From: Myxocyprinus asiaticus
Taxonomy: Eukaryota > Chordata > Actinopteri > Cypriniformes > Catostomidae
DNA length: 64,000 bases
Direction: 5' to 3'
NCBI RefSeq assembly: GCF_019703515.2
Contig: NC_059373.1
Span: 11,815,281 to 11,879,280, forward strand
A program made the translations under genes and the position numbers. Shown here in pieces: positions 48,643 to 59,702 of this stretch (positions are counted from its first letter, which is position 1; every line of letters begins with the position of its first letter). Below the pieces are notes generated by a model. It had not been told where the DNA came from and made no database searches. It worked only from the letters and a program-made list of their open reading frames with translations.

Positions 48643-48857
48643 AACATTACACTGCAATCTGAAGAGCTGCATCAGTGCCATTTAAAAATTCCCTTCCTGT
48701 CATATACGGAATGGTGGGCCAAATTAAAGGTCATCACAGGCCAACTTTGGCCCGTGGGCCCTGGTTTGGGAATTTCTCCTCCATCAAAAGACCAAATAAT
48801 TGACTCAATTAAAGTGAAGAAGAACCATTACTCAATAAACACATTAATAAAATAAAG

Positions 48858-49000
48858 TCAATTGTATTTGTATAGCGCTTTTCACAATACACAATGTAGA
48901 GAGAGAACAGACTGAAAACAGACTCAGCTGGGGTAGTCAGTCCTCCTCTGGCTATACATCATGACAATAAAGCCAATATTAGTTAGCTATGTGTAACACA
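48858..49000. repeat. Dispersed-repeat fragment with TTGTATAGCGCTTTTCACAA
   Basis: The word TATTTGTATAGCGCTTTTCA followed by CAATACACAATGTAG is frequent in fish dispersed repeats. Limits and family are uncertain. Confidence 0.4.
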
Positions 49001-49028
49001 AGTAGGCATATATATATATATATACACA

Positions 49029-49510
49029 CACTACCGGTCAAACGTATTGAAACACTTGACCGATATGTTTCCCATAATCTAAAAAATCTTTTGATCTGAA
49101 GGCGTATGCTTAAATGTTTGAAATGAGTTTTGTAGACAAAAATATAATTGTGCCACCATATTAATTTATTTTAATTATAAATCTAAAATTTAATTTTAAA
49201 AAAAGTTTTTGAAATTGATGACTTGGACCAAATAATAAAGAAAAGCAGCCAATAAGTGCCCAACATAGATGGGAACTCCTGCAATACTGTTTTAAAAGCA
49301 TCCCAGGGTGATACCTCAAGAGGTTGGTTGAGAAAATGTCGAGTACATGTCTGCAAATTTTAGGCAAAGGGTGACTACTTTGAAGATGCTAAAATATAAC
49401 ACAGTTTTTATTTATTTTGGATTTTGTTTAGTCACAACATAATTCCCATAGTTCCATTTATGTTATTCCATAGTTTTGATGACTTTACTATTATTCTAAA
49501 ATGTGAAGAA
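49029..49510. mobile_element. Tc1-like MITE, CACTACCGGTCAAA family
   Basis: The left end is CACTACCGGTCAAACGTATT. The interior CCAATAAGTGCCCAACATAG, GGGAACTCCTGC and GGGTGACTACTTTGAAGATG matches the right half of the split copy at 35268-37458. The right end is lost in the following TA-rich DNA. Confidence 0.7.
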
Positions 49511-49541
49511 GAAAAAATATATAATAAAGAATTAAATGTTT

Positions 49542-49542
<1 letters not shown>

Positions 49543-49622
<80 letters not shown>
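49543..49622. repeat. (TA)n microsatellite
   Basis: About 39 TA units. Confidence 0.95.
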
Positions 49623-49626
<4 letters not shown>

Positions 49627-49789
49627 AAGCATGCATGGGTGATTGTTGTATGCCAACATCTTGGTTGGATCAATGCAAGATAAATGATATGCATATATGT
49701 TTCATCTCTTCTTTTAATCATTACGTGATTTAGAAACAATCATTATGCTATATCTTATTGTTATGACTATACTATATGCTGGAAGACTG

Positions 49790-50152
49790 CGATTCTGCCA
49801 TTATAAGTCCACCCAACTCCTGAGTTTCCGCAGCACCCAACTTTATGCTGAACAAACAATAGTCAATGGAAGAGGGAGGAACCACCGCCGCTCCAGGTGT
49901 CGCACCAAACACACGGGACACTTCACTGTCGATCTATTTATTTATCTCGACCTGGATCAACGTCGGCCGGTGTCATCACATCGTTTCCTCAATCTACAAA
50001 CCCAGACGACCTTGATCGTTGTGATTTTAACGCCGAAGTCATCTGGAAACTGCGGATGCCACTCATTTCGTCATTATTATCATCTCGGAGTGTCACCTTG
50101 CGTTTGTGCCGTTGCCCCCACAACTTCATTACGTCATTTTTGGGGGATCGAG
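49790..50152 (+). promoter_or_regulatory. CpG-rich block with strong splice donor: candidate noncoding first exon
   Basis: The sequence turns abruptly CpG-rich (CACCGCCGCTCCAGG, AACGTCGGCCGGTGTC, TAACGCCGAAGTC) and ends in GGGGGATCGAGGTAAGTTTG, an excellent donor at 50152/50153. No recognised protein is encoded: the two open frames of 90 and 146 codons resemble nothing known. A 5' UTR exon and promoter of a plus-strand gene to the right is the best reading. By human order the next plus-oriented neighbour after MBP could be ZNF516, which is inference only. Confidence 0.4.
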
Positions 50153-50845
50153 GTAAGTTTGATGATTAAACGAATTTGGTACTAAGAAAGAATCGATTCT
50201 AAATCTTAAAATCGATTTATCGCTCGTCTCAATAACAGTTCGCGTACTTTGAAGGAAGAACCGGACGGGCTGATTGCTGAATGTGATTTCGCCTTGGCTT
50301 GCTGTCGCGATGTGAAATAGATATTGTTTCCGCGCCAGTTAAAATGAGATTAAGATTAGAGATAATCTATTGGCAACTCACTTGAAATTATATAGTCGCA
50401 CACTGAATGATTTGTCTTTCTGTTATAGCAGCATAACGCCTTTCACGCTGGCCAGATAACCTCTGCCATAACCTATTCTGTTTGTCCATGCGCTATTTTT
50501 AGGAAGTTTCTTTCCTGTCCTGAAGCTTGAACCATTGAACCGTTTTATCTGTGATCGTTCAGAAATGTTTGCTAAACGCACTGTTATTAAGACTTGGATG
50601 TAGAATTGTAATGTGAAGTTTGTACATTTTCACTTAACTTTTTGAAGAGTTTGAGTTCAAATGCATTTCCTTAAATAATAATCTTGGGAATTTAGATTTG
50701 ATTTGCATATCAAGGCAGAATCAGATACCAGGCACACCACAGTTTACCCAGTCTTCCATTAGCCTATTGATTTTTAGTTATATCGACATGATTTCTTAAG
50801 TTTTCAAAAATGGCCTATTATCTTTTACATTTATATAGACTACAT
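50153..50845. other. No feature recognised
   Basis: Flank of the CpG-rich block, still with scattered CpG to about 50340, then ordinary AT-rich DNA. Confidence 0.4.
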
Positions 50846-50847
50846 AC

Positions 50848-50890
50848 AATTTGTGTGTGTGTGTGTGTGTGTGAGTGTGTGTGTGTGTAC
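50848..50890. repeat. (GT)n microsatellite
   Basis: About 20 GT units with one GA interruption. Confidence 0.9.
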
Positions 50891-50959
50891 AAAACAATAG
50901 CGATCAATGGCTTCAGATGGTGTTAAATCCAAACCCAATGTTACTTTGAGAGCTATCAC

Positions 50960-51190
50960 AATTCCAGGGCGGGGCTTTGGTGCTTTACTTTTTTTGTTTT
51001 GTTCAATTTTCTCTCCTCCCCTCTCCCTGAAAGCTTGTCGGATGCTTGTCAGTTCGCATTTAGCTTACCATTATCAAGGCTCAAAGCCTTTCGTAGAGGA
51101 CGACGGAGCGCGATTTACAAGGAATTTTTGGATAACGGCCCTGTTGAATTGGGATCTTCACTATAAGGTGTGGCGGATAAATTAATATGT
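50960..51190 (+). promoter_or_regulatory. GC-box-containing block, possible alternative promoter
   Basis: CCAGGGCGGGGCTTTGGTGC is a canonical GC box. It is followed by a pyrimidine stretch and CGTAGAGGACGACGGAGCGC. It has no protein homology. It lies about 0.8 kb downstream of the candidate first exon and could be a second start of the same gene. Confidence 0.3.
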
Positions 51191-51479
51191 GAATGAAGCA
51201 TCTGAAAAGCAGCAGAGGATGTTCGTGCTTCCTAAAGAATGTGCATGAATGATCTTTCTCATGAGGATACTTGATAAATAAATACATATGGTAAGACTGC
51301 ATACGCAATGTAAAACTAATTCGTATCTGGATAGTTTAATTAGTGGTCACACTTATGTTTTATTTTCTCAGTTTTAAGTTTACATTAAGTTTGCATGGGC
51401 ATTTACATATAAGGAAGTATACGTATTTATCGTGCTTATTTGTTTGGAAACAAACTATCAAACTGGTTATGGTGTCGTG

Positions 51480-51740
51480 AAGATTACGAGGAGGAGGGTG
51501 ATAGGCTATGTGAATGCATTATCATAGCTGTCATTGTGCCAAGAAACATCTGCTCGCGCTCGCGTGAAGCCAGTAGTCCACTTAACAGTCGAATAACTTG
51601 AGAGGGAAGTTTCTTGGCAAATAACACAACAAGCATCTGTACGGCTTTCTTTGGGCTGCATTACGAGGTGAATTTGCTGGCATAAGAGCTCCGGGGGTGC
51701 GCGAGAGGGGGGCGAGTGCTGGGATGGCGTCAGCACACTG
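51480..51740. promoter_or_regulatory. Further CpG-rich patch
   Basis: Contains GCTCGCGCTCGCGTGAAGCC and GGGGGTGCGCGAGAGGGGGG. With the two blocks upstream it makes 49.8-51.7 kb the longest non-repeat CpG-enriched zone of the window. No gene is visible. Confidence 0.3.
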
Positions 51741-52269
51741 GTTAATACCCCTCCTCTTTGTCATGAGGGGTCTGTTTATGACCAACCTGACTTTGAACGA
51801 GATACTTCATTCTTTTGTGTTCTTACTGGCTTTGCTGGCCCATATTAGGCCTATTGAAAGGATGATGGAAGTCTTCTGGTTTATATTGGTGCAACATTTT
51901 TGCAATAATTAGCTGACACATACACTGCAAACATGTTTTGTCAGGTAACCTGAAAATGGGCTTTGTGTAGTAACACAATTATGCTAACTGGTTTTATTCA
52001 AGTCAAACATATGATTTATTATACAAGAGTTACGACTGTTGAATTAGATTGGATGAGCAGCGTTCCAAGAGTGCTTGTATCACTCCACTTCACTGTGTTC
52101 GTAGCTTTCCAAATAATGGTGGGGATTTTGATTCATTGTTCATTTTGATTCAATTCACTGATTCGTTAAGTGACCATTTCTGAAGGTTGTATGCCAGTAG
52201 GTGGCGACAAATAAGTCTATTTTGTAATGAGTGAGTCGCTCAATCATTGATTCGAACCAGTTCGTTAAG
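51741..52269. other. No feature recognised
   Basis: Non-coding. Short open frames have no homology. Confidence 0.45.
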
Positions 52270-52282
52270 AACACAGAGTCGT

Positions 52283-52737
52283 GAGGGCCTGGGTAGCTCA
52301 GCAAGTAAAGAAGCTGACTACCACACCTGGAGATGCAAGTTCGAATCCAGGGCATGCTGAGGCTTCCTAAGCATCCAATTGGCCTGGTTGCTAGGGTGGG
52401 TAGAGTCACGTTGGGTTAACCTCCTCGTGGTCGCTATAATAATGTGTGGTTCTCGCTCTTAGTGGGGCGCGTGGTGAGTTGTGCGTGGATGCCGCGGGGA
52501 AAAGCGTGACGCGCTAGGTCTCCGCGCTAACGCGCTCAACAAGCCACGTGATAAGATGCGTGGATTGACGTCTCAGATGCGGAGGCAACTGAGATTCGTC
52601 CTCTGCCACCCAGATTGAGGCGAGTCACTATGCCACCACGAGGACCTAGAGAGCATTGGGAATTGGGCATGCCAGTTTGGTGGAGAAAAGGGGAGAACCC
52701 CCCCCCCCCCCCCAAAAACAAAACAAAAACAAAACAA
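52283..52737 (+). mobile_element. Full-length tRNA-derived SINE with 13-bp target duplication
   Basis: The tRNA-like head GGCCTGGGTAGCTCAGCAAG carries an A box (52294-52305) and a B box GTTCGAATCC (52339-52348). It is followed by a long CpG-rich body (GGGGCGCGTGGTGAGTTGTG, AAGCCACGTGATAAGATGCG, CCACCACGAGGACCTAGAG) and an A/C-rich tail. AACACAGAGTCGT flanks it on both sides (52270-52282, 52738-52750), proving LINE-type retrotransposition. It is not a functional tRNA. The family is one I recall from otophysan fishes. Confidence 0.92.
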
Positions 52738-53012
52738 AACACAGAGTCGTTCACCACTGACACAATGGAAGTGAACAAGAGCGATTTGTTCACTTAAGAT
52801 TAGCTAAGAAACACTAATTAGTTTACGAATTAAACACCACTAGTTCAGTATCAGCATATTAGAGCGGTGCAAAGACCAGAGTTGTTTTTGGTGCTTTGGC
52901 TTCTTTTGGAAATATTTTTGCTGGCGGAGAACAAATGCACAAACTAATTGGCCAATTTTTTGACCTAAACGTGAGTTATTTAATTTTAGTTGTTTGATGA
53001 ACTGTTGTGTAA

Positions 53013-53141
53013 AAGCAATATCTTACTCTCAATCGAGATGTTGTTCCATATATAAGCACTGCTGTGATTACCAGCACTATGCTGAATTGCAGCTGTGCAT
53101 ATATATGGAACAGCAGCACTGTTGCTCATGTGATATTGCTT
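53013..53141. mobile_element. Short hairpin MITE-like sequence
   Basis: AAGCAATATC and GATATTGCTT are the outer ends. Inside, GTTCCATATATAAGCACTGC pairs with GCTGTGCATATATATGGAAC with few mismatches, around a loop of about 24 nt. A miniature transposon is most likely. A hairpin RNA is possible but unsupported. Confidence 0.6.
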
Positions 53142-55146
53142 AAATATGACTAAATCGGCCTCACTGCATTAGATCAAACCAACAAAAGTTATTTGTTTTG
53201 GTAGATCAGGTAGAAATATTCTTTTTACCATGGAAACTAACTTTTTGGTTATGCCAAATGTCAGGTATTGGTTAAAAAAGAAAAGATGACACTGAACTGA
53301 CAATACAGTTCTTGTGCACTGTGCTGATAGACAAACACACACCTTGCAGTAGTGGTGGGAGGTATTTGCATGGGCCTTAGCTAAAGTCACTTCCTTTTCA
53401 TGTGTAGCTGGTTACTTTGCAAAGCCTCAACGAAGCACATTTTTTACATGGCTTCGGTTCACGCTCTACACATCTTTTGACTGGTCAAATCAAACAAACT
53501 CTGTTCACTCGGGAATGAGCGAGTAGGTGTTGTACTAGTTTGAGTTATGAAGAGACCTCAGCAGCCTAAGAAATCCCAGGCATGACTGTTTTGAGTTGAA
53601 AGAAAAGTGATAAGATGTTCAGTGCTTTATTGATTTTTTTGTTCATCTTTTGAGAAAAGCAAGGGGGCTTGGTTTCAACCATTTAAACGCTGAAAGATGT
53701 GGGATTTTTGGATTTCAAGAGGAAGGTAGCTCTTCCGCAATCTCGTTCTGTGAATGAGAATGGAAGGCACACCAATTGCTTTTAAAATTGAAAGAAGTTT
53801 GATGCATTGAAGGCCAAATTCTTCTTGGCCAGTTGAGACAGAAACCTAGCTGTTTACACCAAATATCTGGGTCACATGCAGAACTCCTATTGTAGTCTAA
53901 GAACATGGATAGTTTTTACTTCCGCTTATGTACAGGGGATTAAATAACATTCCACGACTTGCAGAATATATCTCAGGAATCTGGTCCTAATTGTACATAT
54001 ACTTTTTTTCACTAGGCCATTTTCACTCAAATCATTGGTATTGTTTGAAGTTTACAGCTTGAACTCGTGTTGATCTTGTGAATTTGACCCTGTACGTCCT
54101 ATCTACATACTGCAATGACTATAACTAGCAACCCTTAATAGCTCAAGATCTCCATTGCTGAAGGAAGGGACCATTAACATTATCAGTGGCTTTGAGTACA
54201 GGCAGTTAGGAGGCTAAAACAAAAGGCACAAGGGTGCCATTGTGAAGGATCAGCAGTAGATTACTAGAATTCTTATTTTTTTTCCATGGCCTGAATAAGC
54301 TTAGAGTTTCTCCATCTGGACACACCAAAAAAGCTTACATCTGCAACTTTTATATTTTAATGCCTTTGTTATACCGGAGCAATTTGAGGCTGCTTAACCA
54401 TTAGTGTCATTTGGACTCAGGATTCAAACAGAACAAGAATAGCAAGTGTAAGGATCCGTTGGTGAAGTTTATGCAATAATTTTTATGTTGCTCATTAAAA
54501 CATTTATGTGAAAAACAGAGTAGGCATGAAGCATATTATATTACGTCACAAAGCTGTTTACAAAACCATTAAAAAGATCATTACTTTATCATGCCACTCA
54601 TCACTCATGTAATCAAGCATACACATCCCCATACAGAAATAGATTGGTATGAGAGAGGGCTAGAGCTTTGGTCATGATTATGACATCAACTGAAGTGCAG
54701 TTTTTCCTGATTTGGAATAATTTGAATAACTGTCTGTTTTATAAACAGTTGATTGTAGTACATACAGTCTAATAGAAAATGGCTTCAAGGACATTTAGCT
54801 ACGTGCCTCAGTTCTTAAGGATCCACCATTAATTTGAGAAACAATTGCCATTTATCCTTATTCGAACAATAATTCTCAAAGGAAATATCCACCCATTTTC
54901 TGAATCTTCTCTTCTGTGGTCTTAATCTACCTCTGATTTGAAGTGTCAGGACAAAGTTAACTCTGCACTGTATATAGTAAAAAAGTGCTATTGTTGTCTT
55001 AAGGAGGTATTCCTACCTTATCGAACCCTTAAAATTGACTTATATACCTAATGTAGTCAGGTTGCTGTCAAAAAATATATTGCAATGTACTCTACTTTAA
55101 CACCTGTTAACACAAGCATTAGATTGGATTCTGTCTATACATCTAA
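53142..55146. other. No feature recognised
   Basis: About 2 kb of intergenic DNA, relatively poor in obvious repeats and without a supportable exon. Confidence 0.45.
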
Positions 55147-55794
55147 GGGTACGTTTACACGACAACGATGTACTAAAAACGGAAAAGTTTTTCCTTTGCT
55201 TTTTGAAAAGTTTCACGTACAGACGACAACGTTGTCAAAACAATCCCCGTTCACACAGATCTGCGAAAACGACTAAAAACACTGTATTATGCATGCCAGG
55301 CCAGTAGTTGGCAATGTCACTTTGTAAAGAAAAACTACGCGCCTGCGCACATAAGCATTCTTCCACAGAGTGGTGAATACAAACAATGAAGATGGCGAAA
55401 GCATTGAGCAGTTTTGTCTGGACGGATGATGAGGTTGTTTTATTACTACATGTGACCCTGGACTATAAAGCATGCCACCTTTTTAAGGACTCTAATGGGT
55501 GATCTCATGTTGGTCTGTTCGCCCTGGAGGTAAGGACGAAGTTCTCGAAGTTCATGCCTATAGACTGAACACGTAATATGCGTGCGAATGACGTCATCGT
55601 TTTCACAAATTCGCATTTTTGTACGTTTACACGGAGACGATAACGGCATAGTTTTCAAAAACGTGAACTTTGAAACCCGTTTTCAAAAGTTTGCGTTTTC
55701 AGGTCTCACAACGTCGTTGTCATGTAAATGAACAGCCAAAATGCATAAAAAGCGTTCTGTTTTTAGTTGAAAATGTTGTCGTGTAAATGGCCCC
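55147..55794. mobile_element. PIF/Harbinger-type nonautonomous element
   Basis: GGGTACGTTTACACGACAAC at the left pairs with GTTGTCGTGTAAATGGCCCC at the right. The flank is TAA on both sides (55144-55146, 55795-55797), the 3-bp TWA target typical of Harbingers. From ATG 55393 the plus strand reads a short MAKALSSFVWTDDEVVLLL segment, like the Myb/SANT-like protein that accompanies fish Harbinger transposases, then breaks off. It is internally deleted. Confidence 0.82.
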
Positions 55795-55937
55795 TAAGAC
55801 ATTTACATTATTACTCTTGGCTCTCACAGCATGTCTCCACATAAAGATTTGTGATGAGGCAAGTAAACACATCATAACTGACAACATAATGACTAATGAT
55901 TTTGCAAATAAAAAAGAATTTAACAAATTGCCAAATG

Positions 55938-55941
55938 CACG

Positions 55942-56020
<79 letters not shown>

Positions 56021-56329
56021 ACATGATGGTGCGCCTATCCTTATGAGGACTCTTCATAGACATAATGATTTTTATACTCTATGAACTATAGATCCTATCC
56101 CCTAACCCTACCCCTAAATCTAACCCTCACAAAAAACTTTCTGCATTTTTATATTTTCAAAAAAATATAGTTTAGGATGTTTTTTAAGCAATTTGAATTA
56201 TGGGGACACTAGAAATGCCACCACATTTATAGCATAATACCCTTGTAATTACCAGTTTGTAACCTAAAAAAAATGTAAAATCCTCGTAAACCACCCAAAC
56301 CTGTACACACACACACACACACACACACA
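55938..56329 (-). repeat. Microsatellite-bounded dispersed repeat, copy 2
   Basis: The reverse orientation of the repeat at 1813-2223: (CA)n at 55938-56016, a core with CATAGACATAATGATTTTTA, TATCCCCTAACCCTACCCCT and TTTGAATTATGGGGACACTA, then (CA)n at 56304-56329. Confidence 0.78.
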
Positions 56330-56726
56330 TTGTCATTGAGTGGTGTGTCATCACTGCTCCCCTGGCCATCTGATGGGGAGCTGGCACCACGGCTGAGCAG
56401 CTCCACCACGCGTGGTCAACATGTGGGCGTTAATCCTGCTATTAGGGTAATCTGCTCAACCCACCAATCAATAGAGAGCACACCCAGCCTCCACGAGAGC
56501 CTTGTAACAGGCAAAATTAGGGCTGAAGAAAAATTATTTAATCACTGGGATTAAGTGCAGCTGAGGGGGAGGAGAGACTCTGCAAGAAGAATTAAATTTC
56601 TAGAGTTAAGACATCCAGGTTAGGAGAGAACAGATGTCTTCCTAAATTGGTAGATATTTATTAAATAATATACCTATTTAAGTTTGTTTGATTTTGATTA
56701 GGCAGTATATGGCTGATGTTTCATAA
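56330..56726. other. No feature recognised
   Basis: Non-coding intergenic DNA. Confidence 0.4.
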
Positions 56727-57195
56727 TAAATATTGTGTTGAATACGCATCTTTTTCTCTATGTTTTGGACTTCCGTCCACACTGAGATGGCATTTTTGTC
56801 AGCGAAAACTGAGCTTTTTAAAAATACTCTCCCAAGTGAATAAATTTGAAAATGCCGTCTTTGCGTTGTATTGTGGATTGCGAAAACGAATATATCTGAA
56901 AACGATGTTGTTAAAAAATAAATGTTACTTTGTGCAACCATCGCATTGCATTCCTTCAAAGGCAACGGGAAGTTTACTCAGAATTGCTGTCTGGTGACAG
57001 AGCACAAGGACAGTTGCATTTCAGACCGTACATACAACAGCTATTTTTCGCATGCGCATTATGGGGATTTAAGTATTTTCACACGTTTCAGTGTGGACGA
57101 GCAACTTTTGGAAAACACTTAAAAACGGCATTGTGGACAGAGAGCATTTCAAAATGCCATTTTCACATGTATCCGGATTAATGTAGACGTAACCT
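56727..57195. mobile_element. Probable degenerate MITE (TCCACACTGAGATGGCATTT-type)
   Basis: Paired words at the two sides (CCACACTGAGATGGCATTTT and AAAACGGCATTGTGGACAG, AAAATGCCATTTTCACATG) recall transposons rich in CGAAAAC and GTGTGGACG seen in fish. The ends are eroded. Confidence 0.4.
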
Positions 57196-57750
57196 CAGTA
57201 AAGGACTGGTTGTTTTGTTGTATATTTACATAAAAAGATTGGTATCTATCTTGACTAAACCAGAAACTATTCAAATCATGATTTGGAGCTTAATCTTATT
57301 ATTTGGTAATGCTGACTAATAATCATCCACCAATAGGAAAAAATAGCTTGGTGATTTCATCATTGTAAATTGCTAACAGTGTGTAGTATAAACAAATAGG
57401 CTTTTTCTTCATATAAATACCTTTAGAGGGTTTGTTCAGAATCAGCTGTGTTGGGCGTGCGTAATGCCCAGTGTCTAGTGGTGGGCTTGGCACTTGGGCG
57501 AACTGGCAGCAGTGAGAGAGAGAGGGACAGAGTCAGAGTCAGAGAGAGCTTAGCAGGGCACAGCTTTGGCACTAGAGAACACAACAATTTATGGCAGTGT
57601 GTGGATCTTCCTGTCCAATGTTCCAACAGGAACAGGTTGGTAATGTATACTGCACACATCCCTGTTTTGACCATGACCTCACTGTCGTTGTGTCCAGCAT
57701 GTAGTTAGCCAGAATTCTCTTCAGCTACCATTGCCATGACTGTCATCCTT
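57196..57750. other. No feature recognised
   Basis: Non-coding, with a short GA-rich run near 57513-57550. Confidence 0.4.
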
Positions 57751-57843
57751 TTAATGAGACATTTCACCCCAAAATGGGTTTGGAACAACATGAGGATGAG
57801 TGAATGAGACAGACTTGTCATTTTTGGGTGAACTATACCTTGA
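57751..57843. mobile_element. Deleted copy of the GGGATAGTTCACCC-family MITE
   Basis: TTAATGAGACATTTCACCCC, then TTTGGAACAACATGAGGATG and TTTTTGGGTGAACTATACCT: the two ends with almost no interior. Confidence 0.65.
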
Positions 57844-58757
57844 ATTGTGAATTGGTGGCTTTTATACTCAAACATACCAAGTACGCCATACCAAGCCACA
57901 CCGCATTAAACAATCCAATATCAGACCACAATACACTCACAGGACCATACCAAACCTGGTTAAACCAGACTGATATACAATTAGCAGGCAGTACTTTTCC
58001 AAACCACAACACTTCAGGGCATATCATTGGCACACTAGACAATACCTGACTATAATATGCTAAACAAACAAGACCAAATTAATACAATACCATAAAATAC
58101 CTCCTTTAGTTATTCAAAATCAAAAGTCTAACAAATATTCCATTTAAGAGGCACAGGAGAAATCCATTGTTGCCATTGGCTGGAAACGGCACAAACAATT
58201 GTGGCAACTCCGCCCTTAGGCATTACTGAAACAGCTTTTTTTCTCTCTTGAGCTTGTTATACAAACCACCCAGTTTGAATGATGAAGTTACAAAGAATTC
58301 TAATAACAGTTTTACAGATAATCTTGTGTTTCAGGCTTAGATTCATTGTAACGGTTTTGTAAACTAGGGTAAATTTTGTTATCTAAACTCACCTTTTTAG
58401 TTTTGTTGCTGTTGTTTGCTGTCTTGTGTGAGTGTTATAGGCTGGGCTGTAACCACATAGACGTATTCAGATTTGTGAACAACCTATAAAAGGTTTTCAA
58501 TGGTTCATGCCTAAGTGGTTATCTTTGGACCTTAAAATCCTGAATTGGTTATAGGAAAAAGGTTACTCAGTATATATTTTCATGAATTGTGTGAAGTTGT
58601 TTTTAAAGTTTAGGCAAGATAAAAATTCAGTTTACCAAGGATTTGCATTTGAGGAACTAGACACTGTATTTAATATTGAGGGTACTAATATTTAGATTAC
58701 AACTTACCAGACCACAGGCAAATGTCTTACCAGATCAGTGTATACTGTACAAAGCAA
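57844..58757. other. No feature recognised
   Basis: Non-coding. A run of ACCA/ACCATACCAA words near 57880-58060 may be an old simple repeat. Confidence 0.4.
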
Positions 58758-59210
58758 CTCAATACTATACTATGCTATGCTATGCTATGCTATGCTATGC
58801 TATTCTATGCTATGCTATACTGTACTGTATGTTATACCAGTGTTTCCCAACCTTAATGCTGTTTTAATACTTAAAATATACTAAGCTATACTTTACAATA
58901 CTGTATTAAATTTGACTCGTCTCAACTATACTTGACTACACTAAACATTATACCAGTGTTTTCAAACCCTACTGGACTAATACTATACTTTAATAATACT
59001 ATACTGAACTCTACTCGACTCTTGACTATACTGCAGTACACTAAAGGTTATACTAGTGTTGTGCAAACCCTAGTTGTACTCGACCCTAAAATACTGGACT
59101 ACACTACACTAAACATTATACCAGTGTTTCCCAACCCCACTGGACTAATACTATACTATGCTATGCCATGCCATACTATACTAAATGTTATACCAGTGTT
59201 TCCCAACACT
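58758..59210. repeat. TATGC/TATAC pentamer array with higher-order repeat
   Basis: CTATGCTATGCTATGC pentamers (58770-58820) lead into a larger unit repeated five times, each with TTATACCAGTGTTTCCCAAC or a variant (58831, 58946, 59046, 59114, 59186). Spacings are 115, 100, 68 and 72 bp, filled with variable ACTATACTRGAC pentamers. Confidence 0.8.
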
Positions 59211-59702
59211 GATTTTTTTTTTTTTTTTTTTTTATGGTAAAGTAAATGTAGCAGAAAATATTAAGTACTTTTTACATTAAATAAGATATTAAGTCAATTC
59301 TACATTTGTATTCAATTCAGACATGTAAAAATGAATGCTCTGACTCATAAGTAAATATAATTTATGATTGTTTGTTATCTTTACAATGCATCATTATGTA
59401 TCAGTCCTAAAGTAGAAAACTTTGTCATAATAATTAGTTAATTTGAGTAAATTTCACAGGTAAATGAAATAAGTATATTTTACTTAACTTTTCAAAGCTA
59501 GTTTTCCAAAGTTTATTTACACCATTTTTATTGTTGATTTTGTTGTAAGATTTGGTAACTTCTTGTTTTGCGAAGTCTAAAGTTAATTTACTTCTCAAAA
59601 TTACCTGTTCAAGATAAAAAAAAACATTATCTGTTGATTGTAACTGTCATCGTGGTTTTTGCACCAAGTGTTGAGGTCTGTGTGAGCTCTAGTCTTGTTT
59701 CT
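59211..59702. other. No feature recognised
   Basis: A T homopolymer of about 20 at 59214-59233, then AT-rich non-coding DNA. Confidence 0.45.

Noticed and set aside
49745..50185. 146- and 90-codon open frames over the CpG-rich block
   Set aside because: No recognisable domain. CpG-rich DNA has few stops, and the block is better explained as promoter and 5' UTR sequence.
52283..52355. tRNA gene
   Set aside because: The A and B boxes are present, but the cloverleaf is degenerate and the segment is the head of a 455-bp SINE flanked by a 13-bp duplication.
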